From a bacterium (lineage in GTDB: Bacteria > Hinthialibacterota > Hinthialibacteria > H5-UNCL2), in NCBI GenBank assembly GCA_015075175.1, contig JABTUV010000014.1, positions 1-64,000 on the forward strand: a stretch of 64,000 nucleotides of DNA, read 5' to 3'. Positions 1 to 9,388 of the stretch are shown here, one piece after another. A program made the translations under genes and the position numbers. Numbering within the stretch: position 1 is the first letter of the stretch; each line of letters opens with the position of its first letter. The notes below the pieces were generated by a model, which saw only the letters and a list, made by a program, of their open reading frames with translations, was not told the origin of the DNA and did not search any database.

Positions 1-984
1 CCGCGCCGAGTATCGGAAGAGATGCGTCTTGCCGAACTCCAGCTCCTCCAGCGCCGAGAGGCTGGCGGCAAAGTCCGCCTCCGTCTCGCCCGGAAACCCC
101 ACCATGAGGTCGGTGGTGGCGACGAAATCGGGCACGATCTCCCGCGCGAATTGCACTACCGCGTCATACTCGCTGCGTGCATAGGGGCGCTGCATGAGGG
201 CCAGGATGCGGTCGCTGCCGCTCTGAAGGGGGAGATGCAGGTGGGGGCAGAGACGCGGTTCGCCGGCCAGCAGCTCGATCAGCGCACGCGGCACGTCGTT
301 GGCCTCCAGACTGGAGAGTCGAATGCGCTCGATGCCGGTTTCATCCAATAACCGGCGTAGGAGCTGGACCAAGTCCGTTCCCAACTCGCGGCCGTATATG
401 CCCATCTTGATGGCGCAGAGGACGATTTCGCGATAGCCGTGGGCCACGAGGCCGGCGACTTCGCGCACGATCTCGTCGGGCGGACGGCTGCGGGGACGGC
501 CGCGCGTGAAGGGAATACGGCAGAAACTGCAATACTGGTCGCAGCCGTCGCCGATCTTGACAAAGGCGCGGGTACGCTCGCCCAAGCGCACAAGGCCGCC
601 CTGGCGGTCGGTCAAGAGGGCGAGATCGTAGCCGCGCTCCGCCAGCGCTGAGACGAGCGCCGCCTTTTGCTGCGCCAGGCTGCCGTTGGAGAGCACGCAG
701 CTCACGCCCGGAATGGCCGCCGCCTCACGCGGACAGGCGGTCGCGTAACACCCGGCCACGACCACGAAGGCTTCGGGATTCCGGCGGATCACACGGCGGA
801 TCAACTGCCGCGACTTGCGATCGGCCTCCGCTGTCACCGAACACGTGTTGATGACGTGCACATCCAACGGCTCGATGGTCGAAGATACAAATGGGGCCGG
901 CACGAACTCGGTACGCAGCGCCTCGCCGTCGTACTGGTTCACCTTGCACCCGAGGGTATGCACGAAAAACCGAACGCCGCTCAT
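1..984 (-). CDS. mtaB: tRNA threonylcarbamoyladenosine methylthiotransferase MtaB (3' end off window)
   Basis: Only the first 328 codons are visible; the stop lies beyond the left edge. The product matches the MtaB branch of MiaB-like radical-SAM methylthiotransferases, cytosolic enzymes that add a methylthio group to threonylcarbamoyl-adenosine 37 of ANN-decoding tRNAs. The N-terminal UPF0004 domain shows 'TLGCKVNQYD' (Cys13), 'VINTCSVT' (Cys48) and 'AGCYA' (Cys79), expected to hold one 4Fe-4S cluster. The radical-SAM triad is 'GDGCDQYCSFC' (Cys148, Cys152, Cys155). 'GCKVNQYDGEAL' favours MtaB over MiaB or RimO. The ATG at 984 places the first cysteine at the usual distance from the N-terminus. 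The TRAM domain would be off window. The gene lies 306 nt downstream of gspD and is probably transcribed separately. Confidence 0.88.
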   Translation of the reverse strand, partial: MSGVRFFVHTLGCKVNQYDGEALRTEFVPAPFVSSTIEPLDVHVINTCSVTAEADRKSRQLIRRVIRRNPEAFVVVAGCYATACPREAAAIPGVSCVLSNGSLAQQKAALVSALAERGYDLALLTDRQGGLVRLGERTRAFVKIGDGCDQYCSFCRIPFTRGRPRSRPPDEIVREVAGLVAHGYREIVLCAIKMGIYGRELGTDLVQLLRRLLDETGIERIRLSSLEANDVPRALIELLAGEPRLCPHLHLPLQSGSDRILALMQRPYARSEYDAVVQFAREIVPDFVATTDLMVGFPGETEADFAASLSALEELEFGKTHLFRYSAR

Positions 985-1290
985 GAGCGCCTATGCTACG
1001 AAAAACACCCGCACTCCGCCAGTGTTTTTCCCCTTTGTCCAATAGGTCCTATTCGATTGCGCATTGTCCCCCCCAACCCCCCTTGTTACTACTGCGGCCA
1101 GGAAATGCCTGGCCGGGAAAGTCGGGCGGAGGCGCAGCACGCTGCGCAACCACGGCGTTTGGATGCCCGGTAAAATGTGGCCGACGTAATATTTTCTTGC
1201 TATTCGAGGACTCGGGTTTTCATTTTTCCCCAACTTAAGGCGATGCCCTTGTTCCGGGAGGGCCACATGTTTCCGTCGGCGGCCGGGGCG
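985..1290. repeat. intergenic stretch with three small palindromic elements
   Basis: I see no gene in these 306 nt. The stretch holds a perfect 8-bp hairpin at 1095-1115 (CGGCCAGG/CCTGGCCG), a copy of the element GCGCAGCACGCTGCGC at 1131-1150 (7-bp stem, also at 13506, 40029 and 44587), and a fragment of the element TCGAGGACTCGGGTTTT at 1202-1220 that is found complete at 38210 and 45964 and as an array at 56572-58690. A TTGTCCAATAGGTCCTATT palindrome lies near 1036. None is an evident promoter for the minus-strand genes on either side. Confidence 0.6.
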
Positions 1291-3546
1291 TCAGCGGCCT
1301 TCGGCGGAGAGTTCGGCGCGCTGGCGGGTAGTCAGGTTTTCCAGCACGGCGCGGTTGGTCTCCGGGTCGACGCCGACGAGGCGGGCGGTGCGGCCCACCT
1401 TGTCGCCGACGGAGGCCTGCAAGCGGCGGGCCTCCGAGGTGTAAAAAATCGCCTTTTTATCGCTGACGACCTCGCCCAGGCGCACGCCCGGGTCCCAGGC
1501 GTCGTCGGACTCGGTGACGCGCTTCTGCAAACTGAGGACGCGCCCGGACTCGTCGGGTGCGAGCGACTCCTGCGGCTCTTCGCTGGACTCCTTCTTCTCC
1601 TCGGTGGGAGGCGCGACGGTCATCACGTCCTCGGGTTTCTCTTCGACGGGGATGGCGATGCGACCGCCGGACTCGAGCGGCCGGCCGGCGGCGGGCCGGT
1701 CGGCGTCGGGATCGATGCCGGCGCGGCGCAATTCCTGGCGCCGCTTCTCTTCTTTCATCAGCTCGTCCTCCTCGCGGAAGTCCACGATCTTCTGGTCCTG
1801 GTAGAACTTGAGGAGGTCGCGGTCGGTGGAGAGATTCATGTCGAAGGGATTCTCGATGTTGATGATGTGAGGCGTGACGAAGAGCAGGAGGCGGCGCTGG
1901 TCCTCCTGGCGGCCGGTACTGCGGCCGAGAAAGCCGAGGAGGGGGATTTCGGAAAGAAAGGGGACGCCCTTGCGGTCGATGCTCTTGCGCCGGCGCAACA
2001 CGCCGCCCATGACGGCGGTATGGTGGTTCTTGAGGACGAGTTCGGTGTCGATCTCGATGCGGGTGGTACGCACGCCGGTCTGGTTGTTGCCGACGTCGAT
2101 GCGCTGGAGGACCTGCTCGTCGTTGAGGTTGATGGTGAGTTCGACGTAGCCGTTCTCGGAGACGTGGACGTCGGTCAGCTCGAGCTGGAGGCCGACGACC
2201 TTGTCGCGCACGTTGGCGTAGCCGCCGTAGGCGTAGTTGGGATCGTTGGGGTTGTAGCCGTAGCCGCTGGTCTGGAAGGTGGCGACGGGTTCGGAGCCGC
2301 CGTCGTTGAAGAGGGCCTCGCCGTCGTCGCGGACGAGCAGGCGGGGGGAGGAGATGGTGCGGGTGTCGCTGCGGGACTTGAGCGCCTTGATGGTGAGGAG
2401 ATACTGCTCGGGCTTCAGGAAGAAGAGATCGAAGCCGGTCGTGCCGAGCTGGACGAGGTCGCCGGAGCCGCCGTAGACGTTCTTAATGGGGAGGGCGTCG
2501 GTGGCGGCGCCGGAGAGGCCGGCCTTGCCGACGTCGTCGCCGATGGCCCAGTCGACGCCGAACTGGAACTCGTCGTTGGCGCCGACCTCGATGATTTCGC
2601 AGACGATGAAGACCTGGCCGGTGGGGATGTCGATGGCGTCGATGATCTGGCGGATTTTCTTGAGTTTGTTGGGAGGCGCCTCGACGATCATGCGGCGGTT
2701 GCCCTCGTTGTAGGTGAGTTTCTTGAGGTCGTCGCCGACGATCTCGCGGATCATGTCGATGAGGTTGTTGACCTGGTCGCGCTTGAGGAAGTTGATGGGG
2801 AAGACGGCCAGGGGCAGGTCGGCGTCGATGATCTCGATGATCTGGGCGGCCTTGTCGAGGTTGTCCTGGGTGCTGCGGACGACGATGAGGCGGAGGCGCT
2901 CGTCGAGGATGATCTCGGGTTCGCCGGAGAGGGCCTCCTTGAGGCGGGTTTCGACCTCCTTGATGTCGGCGTTCTCGATCTTGAAGACGCGGGAGGCGAT
3001 TTCGGCGCCCTCGATGATCTGAATCTGTTCGTCGATCTTGGCGAGGGCGGCGGCGGTGTCGGTGACGGTGACGGAGTTGTTCTCCACGTCGAGGGTGATC
3101 TTGCCCTCGTTGGTTTTGTAGGACTCCAGGATGGGTTTGATGTCCTCGACCTTGCGGTTTTTGAGGCGGAAGGTCTTGGTGACCATCTGCTCGCCGGGGC
3201 GCAGAGCGGCGGCCTCGGTCTCGGTCATGATGCGGATGATGCCGCTTTCCTCCATGTAGGTGGCGCCGAGGGGGGGCAGGATGGTGTCGAGGATGGCGCG
3301 GAGGGTGACTTCGCCGGTCAGGTTGGCGTTGACGTTGCCCTTGACCTGGGGGCTGACGACGATGCGCAGGTTGAGGTCCTGGCCGAGGAGGGTCATGACG
3401 TCCTGGATGGAGTCGCCGGTCGCCACGAAGTCGGAGACCTTGGTGGTATCCAGCTTGCTGGCCTGGCCCCAGCCGGAGGCGAGGGCGAAGGCGAGGAAGA
3501 AGAGGGGCAGAACCAGTCTGCCGGGGTGCGAAAAGAAGATGGTCAT
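1291..3546 (-). CDS. gspD: type II secretion secretin GspD
   Basis: A 751-residue outer-membrane secretin, the channel of the type II secretion machine. A signal peptide occupies residues 1-29. An N0-type domain follows at about 38-108 ('DSIQDVMTLLGQDLNL'), then N1-N3 repeats to about 310, and the secretin barrel domain at about 320-565. Its hallmark 'VPFLSEIPLLGFLG' is at 527-540, followed by 'LLLFVTPHII' at 553-562. The N3 region carries 'LIVVRSTQDN', typical of GspD and PilQ. An acidic tail of about 180 residues after the barrel is longer than usual and ends in a small beta-rich segment that could bind a pilotin or other partner (inference). It is the last gene of the operon, 314 nt after the PilP-like gene, so it may be partly uncoupled from it. 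ATG start at 3546. Confidence 0.93.
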   Translation of the reverse strand: MTIFFSHPGRLVLPLFFLAFALASGWGQASKLDTTKVSDFVATGDSIQDVMTLLGQDLNLRIVVSPQVKGNVNANLTGEVTLRAILDTILPPLGATYMEESGIIRIMTETEAAALRPGEQMVTKTFRLKNRKVEDIKPILESYKTNEGKITLDVENNSVTVTDTAAALAKIDEQIQIIEGAEIASRVFKIENADIKEVETRLKEALSGEPEIILDERLRLIVVRSTQDNLDKAAQIIEIIDADLPLAVFPINFLKRDQVNNLIDMIREIVGDDLKKLTYNEGNRRMIVEAPPNKLKKIRQIIDAIDIPTGQVFIVCEIIEVGANDEFQFGVDWAIGDDVGKAGLSGAATDALPIKNVYGGSGDLVQLGTTGFDLFFLKPEQYLLTIKALKSRSDTRTISSPRLLVRDDGEALFNDGGSEPVATFQTSGYGYNPNDPNYAYGGYANVRDKVVGLQLELTDVHVSENGYVELTINLNDEQVLQRIDVGNNQTGVRTTRIEIDTELVLKNHHTAVMGGVLRRRKSIDRKGVPFLSEIPLLGFLGRSTGRQEDQRRLLLFVTPHIINIENPFDMNLSTDRDLLKFYQDQKIVDFREEDELMKEEKRRQELRRAGIDPDADRPAAGRPLESGGRIAIPVEEKPEDVMTVAPPTEEKKESSEEPQESLAPDESGRVLSLQKRVTESDDAWDPGVRLGEVVSDKKAIFYTSEARRLQASVGDKVGRTARLVGVDPETNRAVLENLTTRQRAELSAEGR

Positions 3547-3860
3547 GGGGTCCTACTCTCTGTCACAGTTTAGTATTCTTGATCTTATTGACGACGGCAA
3601 AAGCAATGGAACATCGCGCGGAAGGGCGATGGGACCTATAGGACCCATGGGACGCAGGTTGCGGGATTCCATTGGTTGTGCAGCGATCAATAGTCTTGGT
3701 TTCGATCTTCGTCTTAATCTCACACTTAAACTTGCTCTTGCTCTCAATCTTGCTTGAGGGCGGCGCGGGCCTGCCTGCCCGAGCGCCCCGGCCCCCGGCA
3801 GGAATGCCTGTACCACCCGTCGCCGCAGCTGTGTGCAAAGGCGAGGCTGGTCGGGCCATG
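3547..3860. repeat. intra-operon gap with low-complexity and palindromic repeats
   Basis: These 314 nt between the PilP-like gene and gspD hold no ORF with coding character. They contain a GGGACCTATAGGACCCATG palindrome near 3631-3650, a CTTGCTCTTGCTCTCAATC-type hexamer tract at about 3703-3757 (the same minisatellite family as 24008 and 47281) and a GGCAGGAATGCCTG hairpin element near 3797. The gap is exceptional in an operon whose other genes mostly overlap or abut, so it is probably an insertion of repeat DNA. Confidence 0.55.
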
Positions 3861-4484
3861 TCACGGGCCTTCGGGGGCGGCGGCGCCGGGTTGCGCGGGC
3901 GGGGGCTGGTAGCCTGGGGCGCCGGGTTGCGGGGGCGGGGGTGCGCGGTCGGCGGCGCCGGGGCCGCCGAGGGACGGCCCGCCGCGGGCGGCCTTGATGA
4001 TCTCGCGCGTGCGCGACGGATCCTCCGTGTGCTGCACGATGATGCGATCGGGGGGATGAATCTCCTTCACCAGCACGTTGCCGTCATACACCTGGCCCAA
4101 TTTAACGTAGGTGTCCTGCTTGTAGACGTTCTTAATCTTGGCGATCTTGCCCATGCACAACTGGAGTTGCCAGGCGTCGCCGGCCCAGGGCGGGGGTTTG
4201 GGGGTGTTGGTGGGCGTGGGAGCCTTGGTGGGAACCGGCGTGGGGGTGACGATGGGTCCGAGCACATGCCGCTGGATGGGATTGAGGAGGAGTTCGGATT
4301 CAATGCTGGCCCAGGTGACGGCGCCGGCGAAGGCGGTTTCGGCGCGGACGCGGGCGGCCAGTTCGGCCTCGGAATTGACCTCGACGGCGCTGGGACGGAT
4401 TTCCAGCACCAGGTAGACCATCAGGGCCACGATGGCGCTGGAGAGGATCATGTAGACCAGGCGTTCGCCCTGGGTGGATTTCAT
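3861..4484 (-). CDS. PilP/GspC-like inner-membrane connector protein
   Basis: A 207-residue bitopic protein: a cytoplasmic stub, a membrane segment at about 11-27, a coiled or helical stretch, a Pro/Thr-rich linker at about 79-100 ('[19 protein letters not shown]') and a compact beta domain at about 105-165 ('[19 protein letters not shown]'), then a Pro/Ala-rich tail. This layout matches GspC homology-region or PilP proteins, which link the inner-membrane platform to the secretin N0 domain. Its place between gspM and gspD supports that role. The sequence itself is too diverged to choose between GspC and PilP. It starts 4 nt after the gspM stop, so it is probably co-translated with it. Confidence 0.7.
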   Translation of the reverse strand: MKSTQGERLVYMILSSAIVALMVYLVLEIRPSAVEVNSEAELAARVRAETAFAGAVTWASIESELLLNPIQRHVLGPIVTPTPVPTKAPTPTNTPKPPPWAGDAWQLQLCMGKIAKIKNVYKQDTYVKLGQVYDGNVLVKEIHPPDRIIVQHTEDPSRTREIIKAARGGPSLGGPGAADRAPPPPQPGAPGYQPPPAQPGAAAPEGP

Positions 4485-4488
4485 GGGA

Positions 4489-5052
4489 TTACCTCCGGGA
4501 CCTTGCGCCGGCGGCGCCGGCGGCCAGCGAGAGGCGCGTGATGTTCATCACGCTGACCTTCAGCGGGGCCTGGTCGTCGCGCGGATCGGCCTCGATGACG
4601 ATACTGCTGACCTCCAGCACGGTGGAGCGGTCGTTGAGAAGATAGAGGAAGCGCATCAATTGTTCCAGACTGGCCTGCACGTTGGTGACGGCGAAGGTAA
4701 TGGACTCGAACTGCTCGTCCTTGCGGGCGGAGGCGGGGACGGGGCGGATGACGCCGCGTTCGAGTTTGATGCCGCTTTCGTTGAGGAGTTGCGTGAGTTG
4801 ATCCTGGACGACGATGATCTTGTCGGTGCCTAGGTTGACCTCGGCCATGACCTGGCGGTACTTCTCCTCCTTGGTTTTGCGTTCCTCGGCGAGGCGCCGG
4901 TAGGTGTCCAGGCGGCGTTCCATTTCGGCGATCTGATCCTCGATGATCTGGAAGCGGGCGGCGATGTCGCGATAGACCCAGGTCCCAAGGAAGGAGAAGG
5001 CGGCGACGAGGGTGAGGGAGAGAAGCAGTTTCTCGCGGGGATTGTTAACCAC
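4489..5052 (-). CDS. gspM: type II secretion platform protein GspM/PilO-like
   Basis: A 187-residue inner-membrane protein with one membrane helix at about 9-26, a coiled coil at about 32-70 ('[20 protein letters not shown]') and a ferredoxin-like C-terminal domain, the standard GspM/PilO architecture. These proteins dimerise with GspL/PilN and connect the ATPase to the pseudopilus. The start is GTG at 5052, inside the last codons of gspL (8-nt overlap), and no other in-frame start fits the membrane segment. The family is recognised from architecture and gene order more than from sequence identity. The following PilP-like gene starts 4 nt after its stop. Confidence 0.75.
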   Translation of the reverse strand: MVNNPREKLLLSLTLVAAFSFLGTWVYRDIAARFQIIEDQIAEMERRLDTYRRLAEERKTKEEKYRQVMAEVNLGTDKIIVVQDQLTQLLNESGIKLERGVIRPVPASARKDEQFESITFAVTNVQASLEQLMRFLYLLNDRSTVLEVSSIVIEADPRDDQAPLKVSVMNITRLSLAAGAAGARSRR

Positions 5053-6664
5053 GGTCGCCCCTCCCGGTGGTGGAGGTAGGCAGGGCGGCGGTGCGGCCGG
5101 GGCGGCGGCGCTGGTCCTTCTTGACGGCGGAGGCCAGTTCGCAACGCACCTCGTACTCCCAGATGGGCAGGTGGATGGCGGGGCCGGAGCGGTTCTGGGA
5201 GGGTCCCGGGACGACGCCTTCGCGGCGGAAGTGGGGTGACTCTTTCAACTTTTTGACGATCTCGCTGGCGTCTTCGAGGGAATGGACCTGGCCCTTGACC
5301 ACGACCACGTCGCGTTTCTTGAAGTCGATGGAGGTGACGGTACTGGGGCGGGGGACGCGGCGGAGGATGTCGAAGATGACGTCGACGGCGGGATGGTCCT
5401 TGTCGAGGGCTTCGTTGAGGTCGCGGAAGTACTTCTCACTTTCCTGGATGAACTTGATTTCGCTGCCCCACTCGGCGAGTTGCTGCTCCAGTTCGGCGCG
5501 GCGGGCGTCCAGGCGGACGTACTTGACGGAGACGGCGGCGGCGGCGAGGAAGAGGAGGGCGAGCGCGAGGCAGGCGGCGTTGGTGAGGAAGCGCTTGCGA
5601 TGGACGCGGACGTGCTCGGCGACGACCTTGCGGGGGATGAGGTTGATGCAGCCGGGTTGGTAGTAGAGGCCGCGCAGGGCCAGGCCGAGGGCGGTCGCGA
5701 ATTCGGGGCCGGGGGCCTTGGCGGGGTCGGCGAGGGCGAAGAGGCTGGGAGGCGGCGGCTCGACGCGCGCGGGCAGGGCGAGGGCGGCGGAGAGGTGGGA
5801 GATGGCCTCTGCGTTGTGGGCCAGGCCGCCGCAGAAGATGACACGATGGATGGGGGAGCCGTAGGACTCGTGCTGGAAGGCGGTGAAGCCGCGGCGGAGT
5901 TCGCGGGCGAGTTGCTCGGCCCACTCGGCGAGGCCGGTGGGAGAGGGTGTGGGAGCGTCGAGCTGGAGGCGGTCGCCGGCGGGCGCGGACGGGCCGACCG
6001 GCGCGGCTGCCGCCAGGAGTTTCTGTTCGCCGAAGAAGCTGGAGCGGGACTCGACCACGCGGCCGGCGCGCAGGATGGAGATTTCCGTCACCTGGCGGCC
6101 CAGGTTGACGACGGCGACGGTTTCGTTTTCGGCGACGGTGGAGAGGTAGGCGCTGCCGGTTCCGAAGGAGGAGACGTCGATGACGTCGGGTTCCTGGCCG
6201 GCGCCTTCCAGAAGGGCCATGTGGGCGACGAGTTCACGTTCGGCGGCGCCGACGAGCATGAGATGCGATTCGGCGTCGCCGACCTGGTCGATGACCTGGA
6301 AGCTGATCTCGGCTTCGCCGGGGCCGAAGGGCATCTGGCGCTCGGCCTCGATGGGGACCATGTCGGCGATCTCGTCGCGATGGACGGAGGGGAGGACGAG
6401 GCGGCGTGCGGCGACGAGGTGTCTTGGGAGGGCGGAGACGAAAAGGCCGGAGACGCCGCCGTGCAGGCGCAGGGCCTCGCGCAGTGCGGCGGTTTGGCGG
6501 GCGGAGAGGTCCTCGGCGTTCTGGCCGGCGACGGGCCGGGGGACGTCGACGCGGGTAGCCTTGACGAGTTCCACCGTACCCGCGGGGGTGCGCGCGAGCG
6601 TGGCGACTTTCACCTGCGCGTGTCCCAGGTCGATGGCGGTTGCGTAGCGTTTTCCGCGTCGCAT
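5045..6664 (-). CDS. gspL: GspL-like protein, PilM-PilN fusion
   Basis: A 539-residue platform protein. Residues 1 to about 340 form an actin-like (PilM/GspL cytoplasmic) domain with 'ATAIDLGHAQVKVATL' at the start, 'VAVVNLGRQVTEISIL' in the middle and 'VIFCGGLAHNAEAISHL' as the second phosphate-binding region. A membrane helix at about 357-378 is followed by a coiled coil and a PilN-like periplasmic fold. This is the natural GspL layout, but the N-terminal half is closer to PilM of type IV pili. It should bind GspE in the cytosol and GspM in the periplasm. The ATG at 6664 overlaps the gspK stop by one base (TGATG). Longer upstream reading is out of frame with gspK and has no coding character. 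Confidence 0.85.
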   Translation of the reverse strand: MRRGKRYATAIDLGHAQVKVATLARTPAGTVELVKATRVDVPRPVAGQNAEDLSARQTAALREALRLHGGVSGLFVSALPRHLVAARRLVLPSVHRDEIADMVPIEAERQMPFGPGEAEISFQVIDQVGDAESHLMLVGAAERELVAHMALLEGAGQEPDVIDVSSFGTGSAYLSTVAENETVAVVNLGRQVTEISILRAGRVVESRSSFFGEQKLLAAAAPVGPSAPAGDRLQLDAPTPSPTGLAEWAEQLARELRRGFTAFQHESYGSPIHRVIFCGGLAHNAEAISHLSAALALPARVEPPPPSLFALADPAKAPGPEFATALGLALRGLYYQPGCINLIPRKVVAEHVRVHRKRFLTNAACLALALLFLAAAAVSVKYVRLDARRAELEQQLAEWGSEIKFIQESEKYFRDLNEALDKDHPAVDVIFDILRRVPRPSTVTSIDFKKRDVVVVKGQVHSLEDASEIVKKLKESPHFRREGVVPGPSQNRSGPAIHLPIWEYEVRCELASAVKKDQRRRPGRTAALPTSTTGRGDRG

Positions 6665-7956
6665 CAATGATCCTCGTAGCGCTCGAATATGAATCGTACC
6701 TGCTCCTTTTCGCGGAGTGAGAGGGCGTCGAGGTCGACGACCTTGGTCTGATCGAGGGGGTCGCGTCCGAGTTGCTCCTCGGGCAGGAACGACCGCCCCA
6801 CGACGGCGGTAATGGTGTATCTGACGTCGCGGACCATGCCGGTGGAACGGATGAGGAAGCGCGGGGAGGAGACATTGCCCATGCGCTTGAGGTTGGCGGC
6901 GACCTGGGGATCGACGCCGGTGATGTTGAGGAGGTCCATGTCGTCGTTGTCGTTGTTGTTGATTTCGCGGAAGAAGCGGTCGTCGTCGGTCCCGAAGTCG
7001 CCGTCGTTGCCGCGGCGGTACTCGTCGATATTTTCGGCCACGTGCTCGGCGCTGTCTCCAAGGAAGGGGAAGAGCATGGCCTCCAGGCACTCTTTCTTGA
7101 TGGTGTTGAGGTTGACCATGCCGGCGCCCATGACGGTGCAGTAGTCCATCATGCCGCGCTGGAGTTCGCCGTCGGCGTTGTCGCCGGGGGGCGTCTCGTC
7201 GCCGTCGTCCTCGTTGGGGTCGAGTTTGCCGTTGCGGTTGGAGTCCTCGCCGTAGAGGATGGAGTGGGGGAGCTGGAGTTTGTCCAGGAGGAGGAGGACT
7301 TCCTCCATGCTGTCGAAGAAGGCGTTCTTGAGGACGAACTGAGGTCCGCCGGCCTCGATGTCGCGGGGGTCCTGGTCGGGGTTCCAGTAGGCGTCCTCGG
7401 TGCTGTTGTCGCCGCGGCGATGGTCGCCGGCATCGGAGGCGTTGGGGTCGGGATCGCGCCAGTCGACGATGAGGGCGGCGAGTTTCTGGGAGTCCTCCTC
7501 GCTGTTGCCGAGTTGCTGGAGGAGACGGGAGAGGATTTCGACGGTGACCCAGGCGGCGTTGAGGTTGAGCTTGTCGGAGAGGTCCTCGATTTGGACGGTG
7601 AAGGCGCCGTCGCCGTACTCGACGTCGGTGAGGAGGTCGGGGTTGTTGCCCCAGCCTTCGGCGTAGGCGTCGTACTTGAAGCCCTTGTCCTCGTTATCGA
7701 CGGGGACGAGGTCGTCGTCGGTCTTGTCCAGGAGGTCGTTGTCCTTGAGGAGGTCGTCGCGGAGGATGACGAGGGCGCGGGTGAGGCCGGCGCGGGCGAG
7801 GCTGCGGGCTTGTTGGCGTTGCACCTGGTAGCCGGCCATCTTGACGTCGAGGCGGGTGTGGTAGGCGAGGGCGAGGGCGATGCTGGAGAGCACGACCATG
7901 ACCCAGAGGACGATGATGAGGGCGGAGCCGGAGCGCGGGGGGGGGAGGGGGCGCAT
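6664..7956 (-). CDS. gspK: minor pseudopilin GspK
   Basis: A 430-residue protein, the largest of the minor pseudopilins. It starts 'RSGSALIIVLWVMVVLSSIA', the class III signal and membrane helix of GspK, which has no Glu5 of the GFTLxE type. The body carries the GspK SAM-like region ('AWVTVEILSRLLQQLG', 'KLAALIVDWRDPDPNASDAG') and the Ca-binding acidic loops ('DSNRNGKLDPNEDDGDE'). GspK caps the pseudopilus tip with GspI and GspJ. The ATG at 7956 overlaps the gspJ stop (TGATG), and its own stop overlaps gspL, so translation is probably coupled along this stretch. The very acidic loops (Asp/Asn-rich, about residues 165-320) suggest calcium binding. Confidence 0.92.
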   Translation of the reverse strand: MRPLPPPRSGSALIIVLWVMVVLSSIALALAYHTRLDVKMAGYQVQRQQARSLARAGLTRALVILRDDLLKDNDLLDKTDDDLVPVDNEDKGFKYDAYAEGWGNNPDLLTDVEYGDGAFTVQIEDLSDKLNLNAAWVTVEILSRLLQQLGNSEEDSQKLAALIVDWRDPDPNASDAGDHRRGDNSTEDAYWNPDQDPRDIEAGGPQFVLKNAFFDSMEEVLLLLDKLQLPHSILYGEDSNRNGKLDPNEDDGDETPPGDNADGELQRGMMDYCTVMGAGMVNLNTIKKECLEAMLFPFLGDSAEHVAENIDEYRRGNDGDFGTDDDRFFREINNNDNDDMDLLNITGVDPQVAANLKRMGNVSSPRFLIRSTGMVRDVRYTITAVVGRSFLPEEQLGRDPLDQTKVVDLDALSLREKEQVRFIFERYEDH

Positions 7957-8978
7957 CAGCGGTACCTCGTTTCGCTGCGGCGGCCGTCGTCGGGCTGACG
8001 GATGAGGCGGCCCACGCCGGGGAGGTTGGAGAAATCGACGGCGGCGGGCTGATCGATGTCCATGGAGGGGAGGACCACGCCGGAGCCGCGGCGATGGCGG
8101 TCGCGCAGATAGCGGCCGCCGCCGCGGGAGATGACCTTGCCGGTCTTCTCGTGGGGGATGAGGTTGAGGAGGCTGGCGGGGACGTCGGAGACGGTGTAGA
8201 AGGACTTGTCGCCCTCGAAGGTGAGGACGATTTCGACCGCGAGGGGCAGGCCGAGTCGGACGGGACGCTCGCCGGGGGCGTAGGGAATCTCCTCGGCGGC
8301 CACGCCCTCGGGAGTGATGATCTCCTCGGAGTCCCAGCTGTCGCGCCACTTTTCGCCGTCCCAGTAGCGGAGGTGGAGGGCGGTGACGCGGTCGGTGAGG
8401 ACGTACTCGCGCGGCTCGACGCCGTACTGGGCGTCGGCGATGAAGGCGGCGTAGTAGCTCTCCTCCTCGTCGGGGAAACGCATGGCGCGCCAGGCGGCCA
8501 TCTGGTCGGCGAGGACGCTGCGGGTACTGATCTTGACCAGTTGGTGGTCGTCGTTGACTTTGAACTCATACTCGCGCAGGTCGTAGCTGGGCGAGAGGCG
8601 GCTGTCGGCCTCGATCTGGACGAAGCTCATGTTGGCGCGGGAGCCCTTAAAGGTGATGGTATTGGCCTCCAGGTCGACTTCGCCGGGGAGGTCGCGGCGG
8701 GAGACGAGTTCGGCGAGGGTAGTGGTCGAGGCGCCGGCGCCGGGGTTGCGGCGGCGCTTCCAGAAGCCCTCGGGATTGATGGCCAGGCGGACCTCGGCGG
8801 CCAGCCGCTCCATGCCGGTGCGGGCGCTCTGGTAGAGGTCCATGCTCTTCTCGCCCGCGTGGAAGGTGCGGATGGAGGCGTTCAGCGTCAGGAAAATAGT
8901 GGAGAGGGTGAGCGCCGCGATGAAGGAGGCGATGAGCAGCTCGACCAGGGTGAAGCCGTTGCGCGGTCGCATGGTCAT
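7956..8978 (-). CDS. gspJ: minor pseudopilin GspJ
   Basis: A 340-residue pseudopilin with the prepilin signal 'RNGFTLVELLIASFIAALTL' near the N-terminus (cleavage expected after Gly8, Glu5 of the mature form present). The middle of the protein ('YQSARTGMERLAAEVRLAI') matches the GspJ helical extension. GspJ assembles with GspI and GspK at the pseudopilus tip. It is longer than the usual 200 or so residues because of inserted loops and a basic C-terminal tail. The ATG at 8978 overlaps the gspI stop by 4 nt (ATGA). Prepilin peptidase (GspO), needed to process it, is not in the window. Confidence 0.9.
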   Translation of the reverse strand: MTMRPRNGFTLVELLIASFIAALTLSTIFLTLNASIRTFHAGEKSMDLYQSARTGMERLAAEVRLAINPEGFWKRRRNPGAGASTTTLAELVSRRDLPGEVDLEANTITFKGSRANMSFVQIEADSRLSPSYDLREYEFKVNDDHQLVKISTRSVLADQMAAWRAMRFPDEEESYYAAFIADAQYGVEPREYVLTDRVTALHLRYWDGEKWRDSWDSEEIITPEGVAAEEIPYAPGERPVRLGLPLAVEIVLTFEGDKSFYTVSDVPASLLNLIPHEKTGKVISRGGGRYLRDRHRRGSGVVLPSMDIDQPAAVDFSNLPGVGRLIRQPDDGRRSETRYR

Positions 8979-9388
8979 TTCCTTCCCACCGTGACGCGGG
9001 GCATCATGCTCTGGGAATAGAGCGAGAGGCTTTTTTCTGCTTTATCGCGGTCGCTGCGGACCCAGTAGACGGTGACGCGCAATTCGTAGCTGGCGGTTTT
9101 CCTGTTTTCCTTCTTTTCCGACTCCCAGCGGAAGCGGGAGAACTGGGGCAGTTCGAAGTCGCCCGCCTCGCGATCGGGGACGTCCTTGTTGTCGGCGAGG
9201 TCGGTAGCCTCCTCGAGGCGCCACATGATGCGTTCGGCCAGGAAGACGGCGGTACTGCGGTCGCGGGTGTCGCGGGAGAGGTTGACGGAGTTGATGATGG
9301 ACATGAGCAGGACGGTGACGCCGGTCGCCAGGATGGTCATGGCGATGAGGACTTCCGCCAGCATGAAGCCGCGCGCGCGCCGATTCAT
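8975..9388 (-). CDS. gspI: minor pseudopilin GspI
   Basis: A 137-residue pseudopilin. The prepilin motif is 'ARGFMLAEVLIAMTILATGV', with Met replacing Thr in the common GFTLxE box but Glu5 retained. The rest is a short beta domain as in GspI ('ASYELRVTVYWVRSDRDKAE'). GspI nucleates the tip complex with GspJ and GspK. The ATG at 9388 overlaps the stop of the HR/N0-domain gene by 4 nt, and its stop overlaps gspJ by 4 nt. The assignment rests on size, prepilin motif and position directly before gspJ and gspK. Confidence 0.85.
   Translation of the reverse strand: MNRRARGFMLAEVLIAMTILATGVTVLLMSIINSVNLSRDTRDRSTAVFLAERIMWRLEEATDLADNKDVPDREAGDFELPQFSRFRWESEKKENRKTASYELRVTVYWVRSDRDKAEKSLSLYSQSMMPRVTVGRK

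Noticed and set aside
1177-3573. A 798-codon open frame opposite gspD.
   Set aside because: It is a GC-driven antisense frame of a clear secretin gene.
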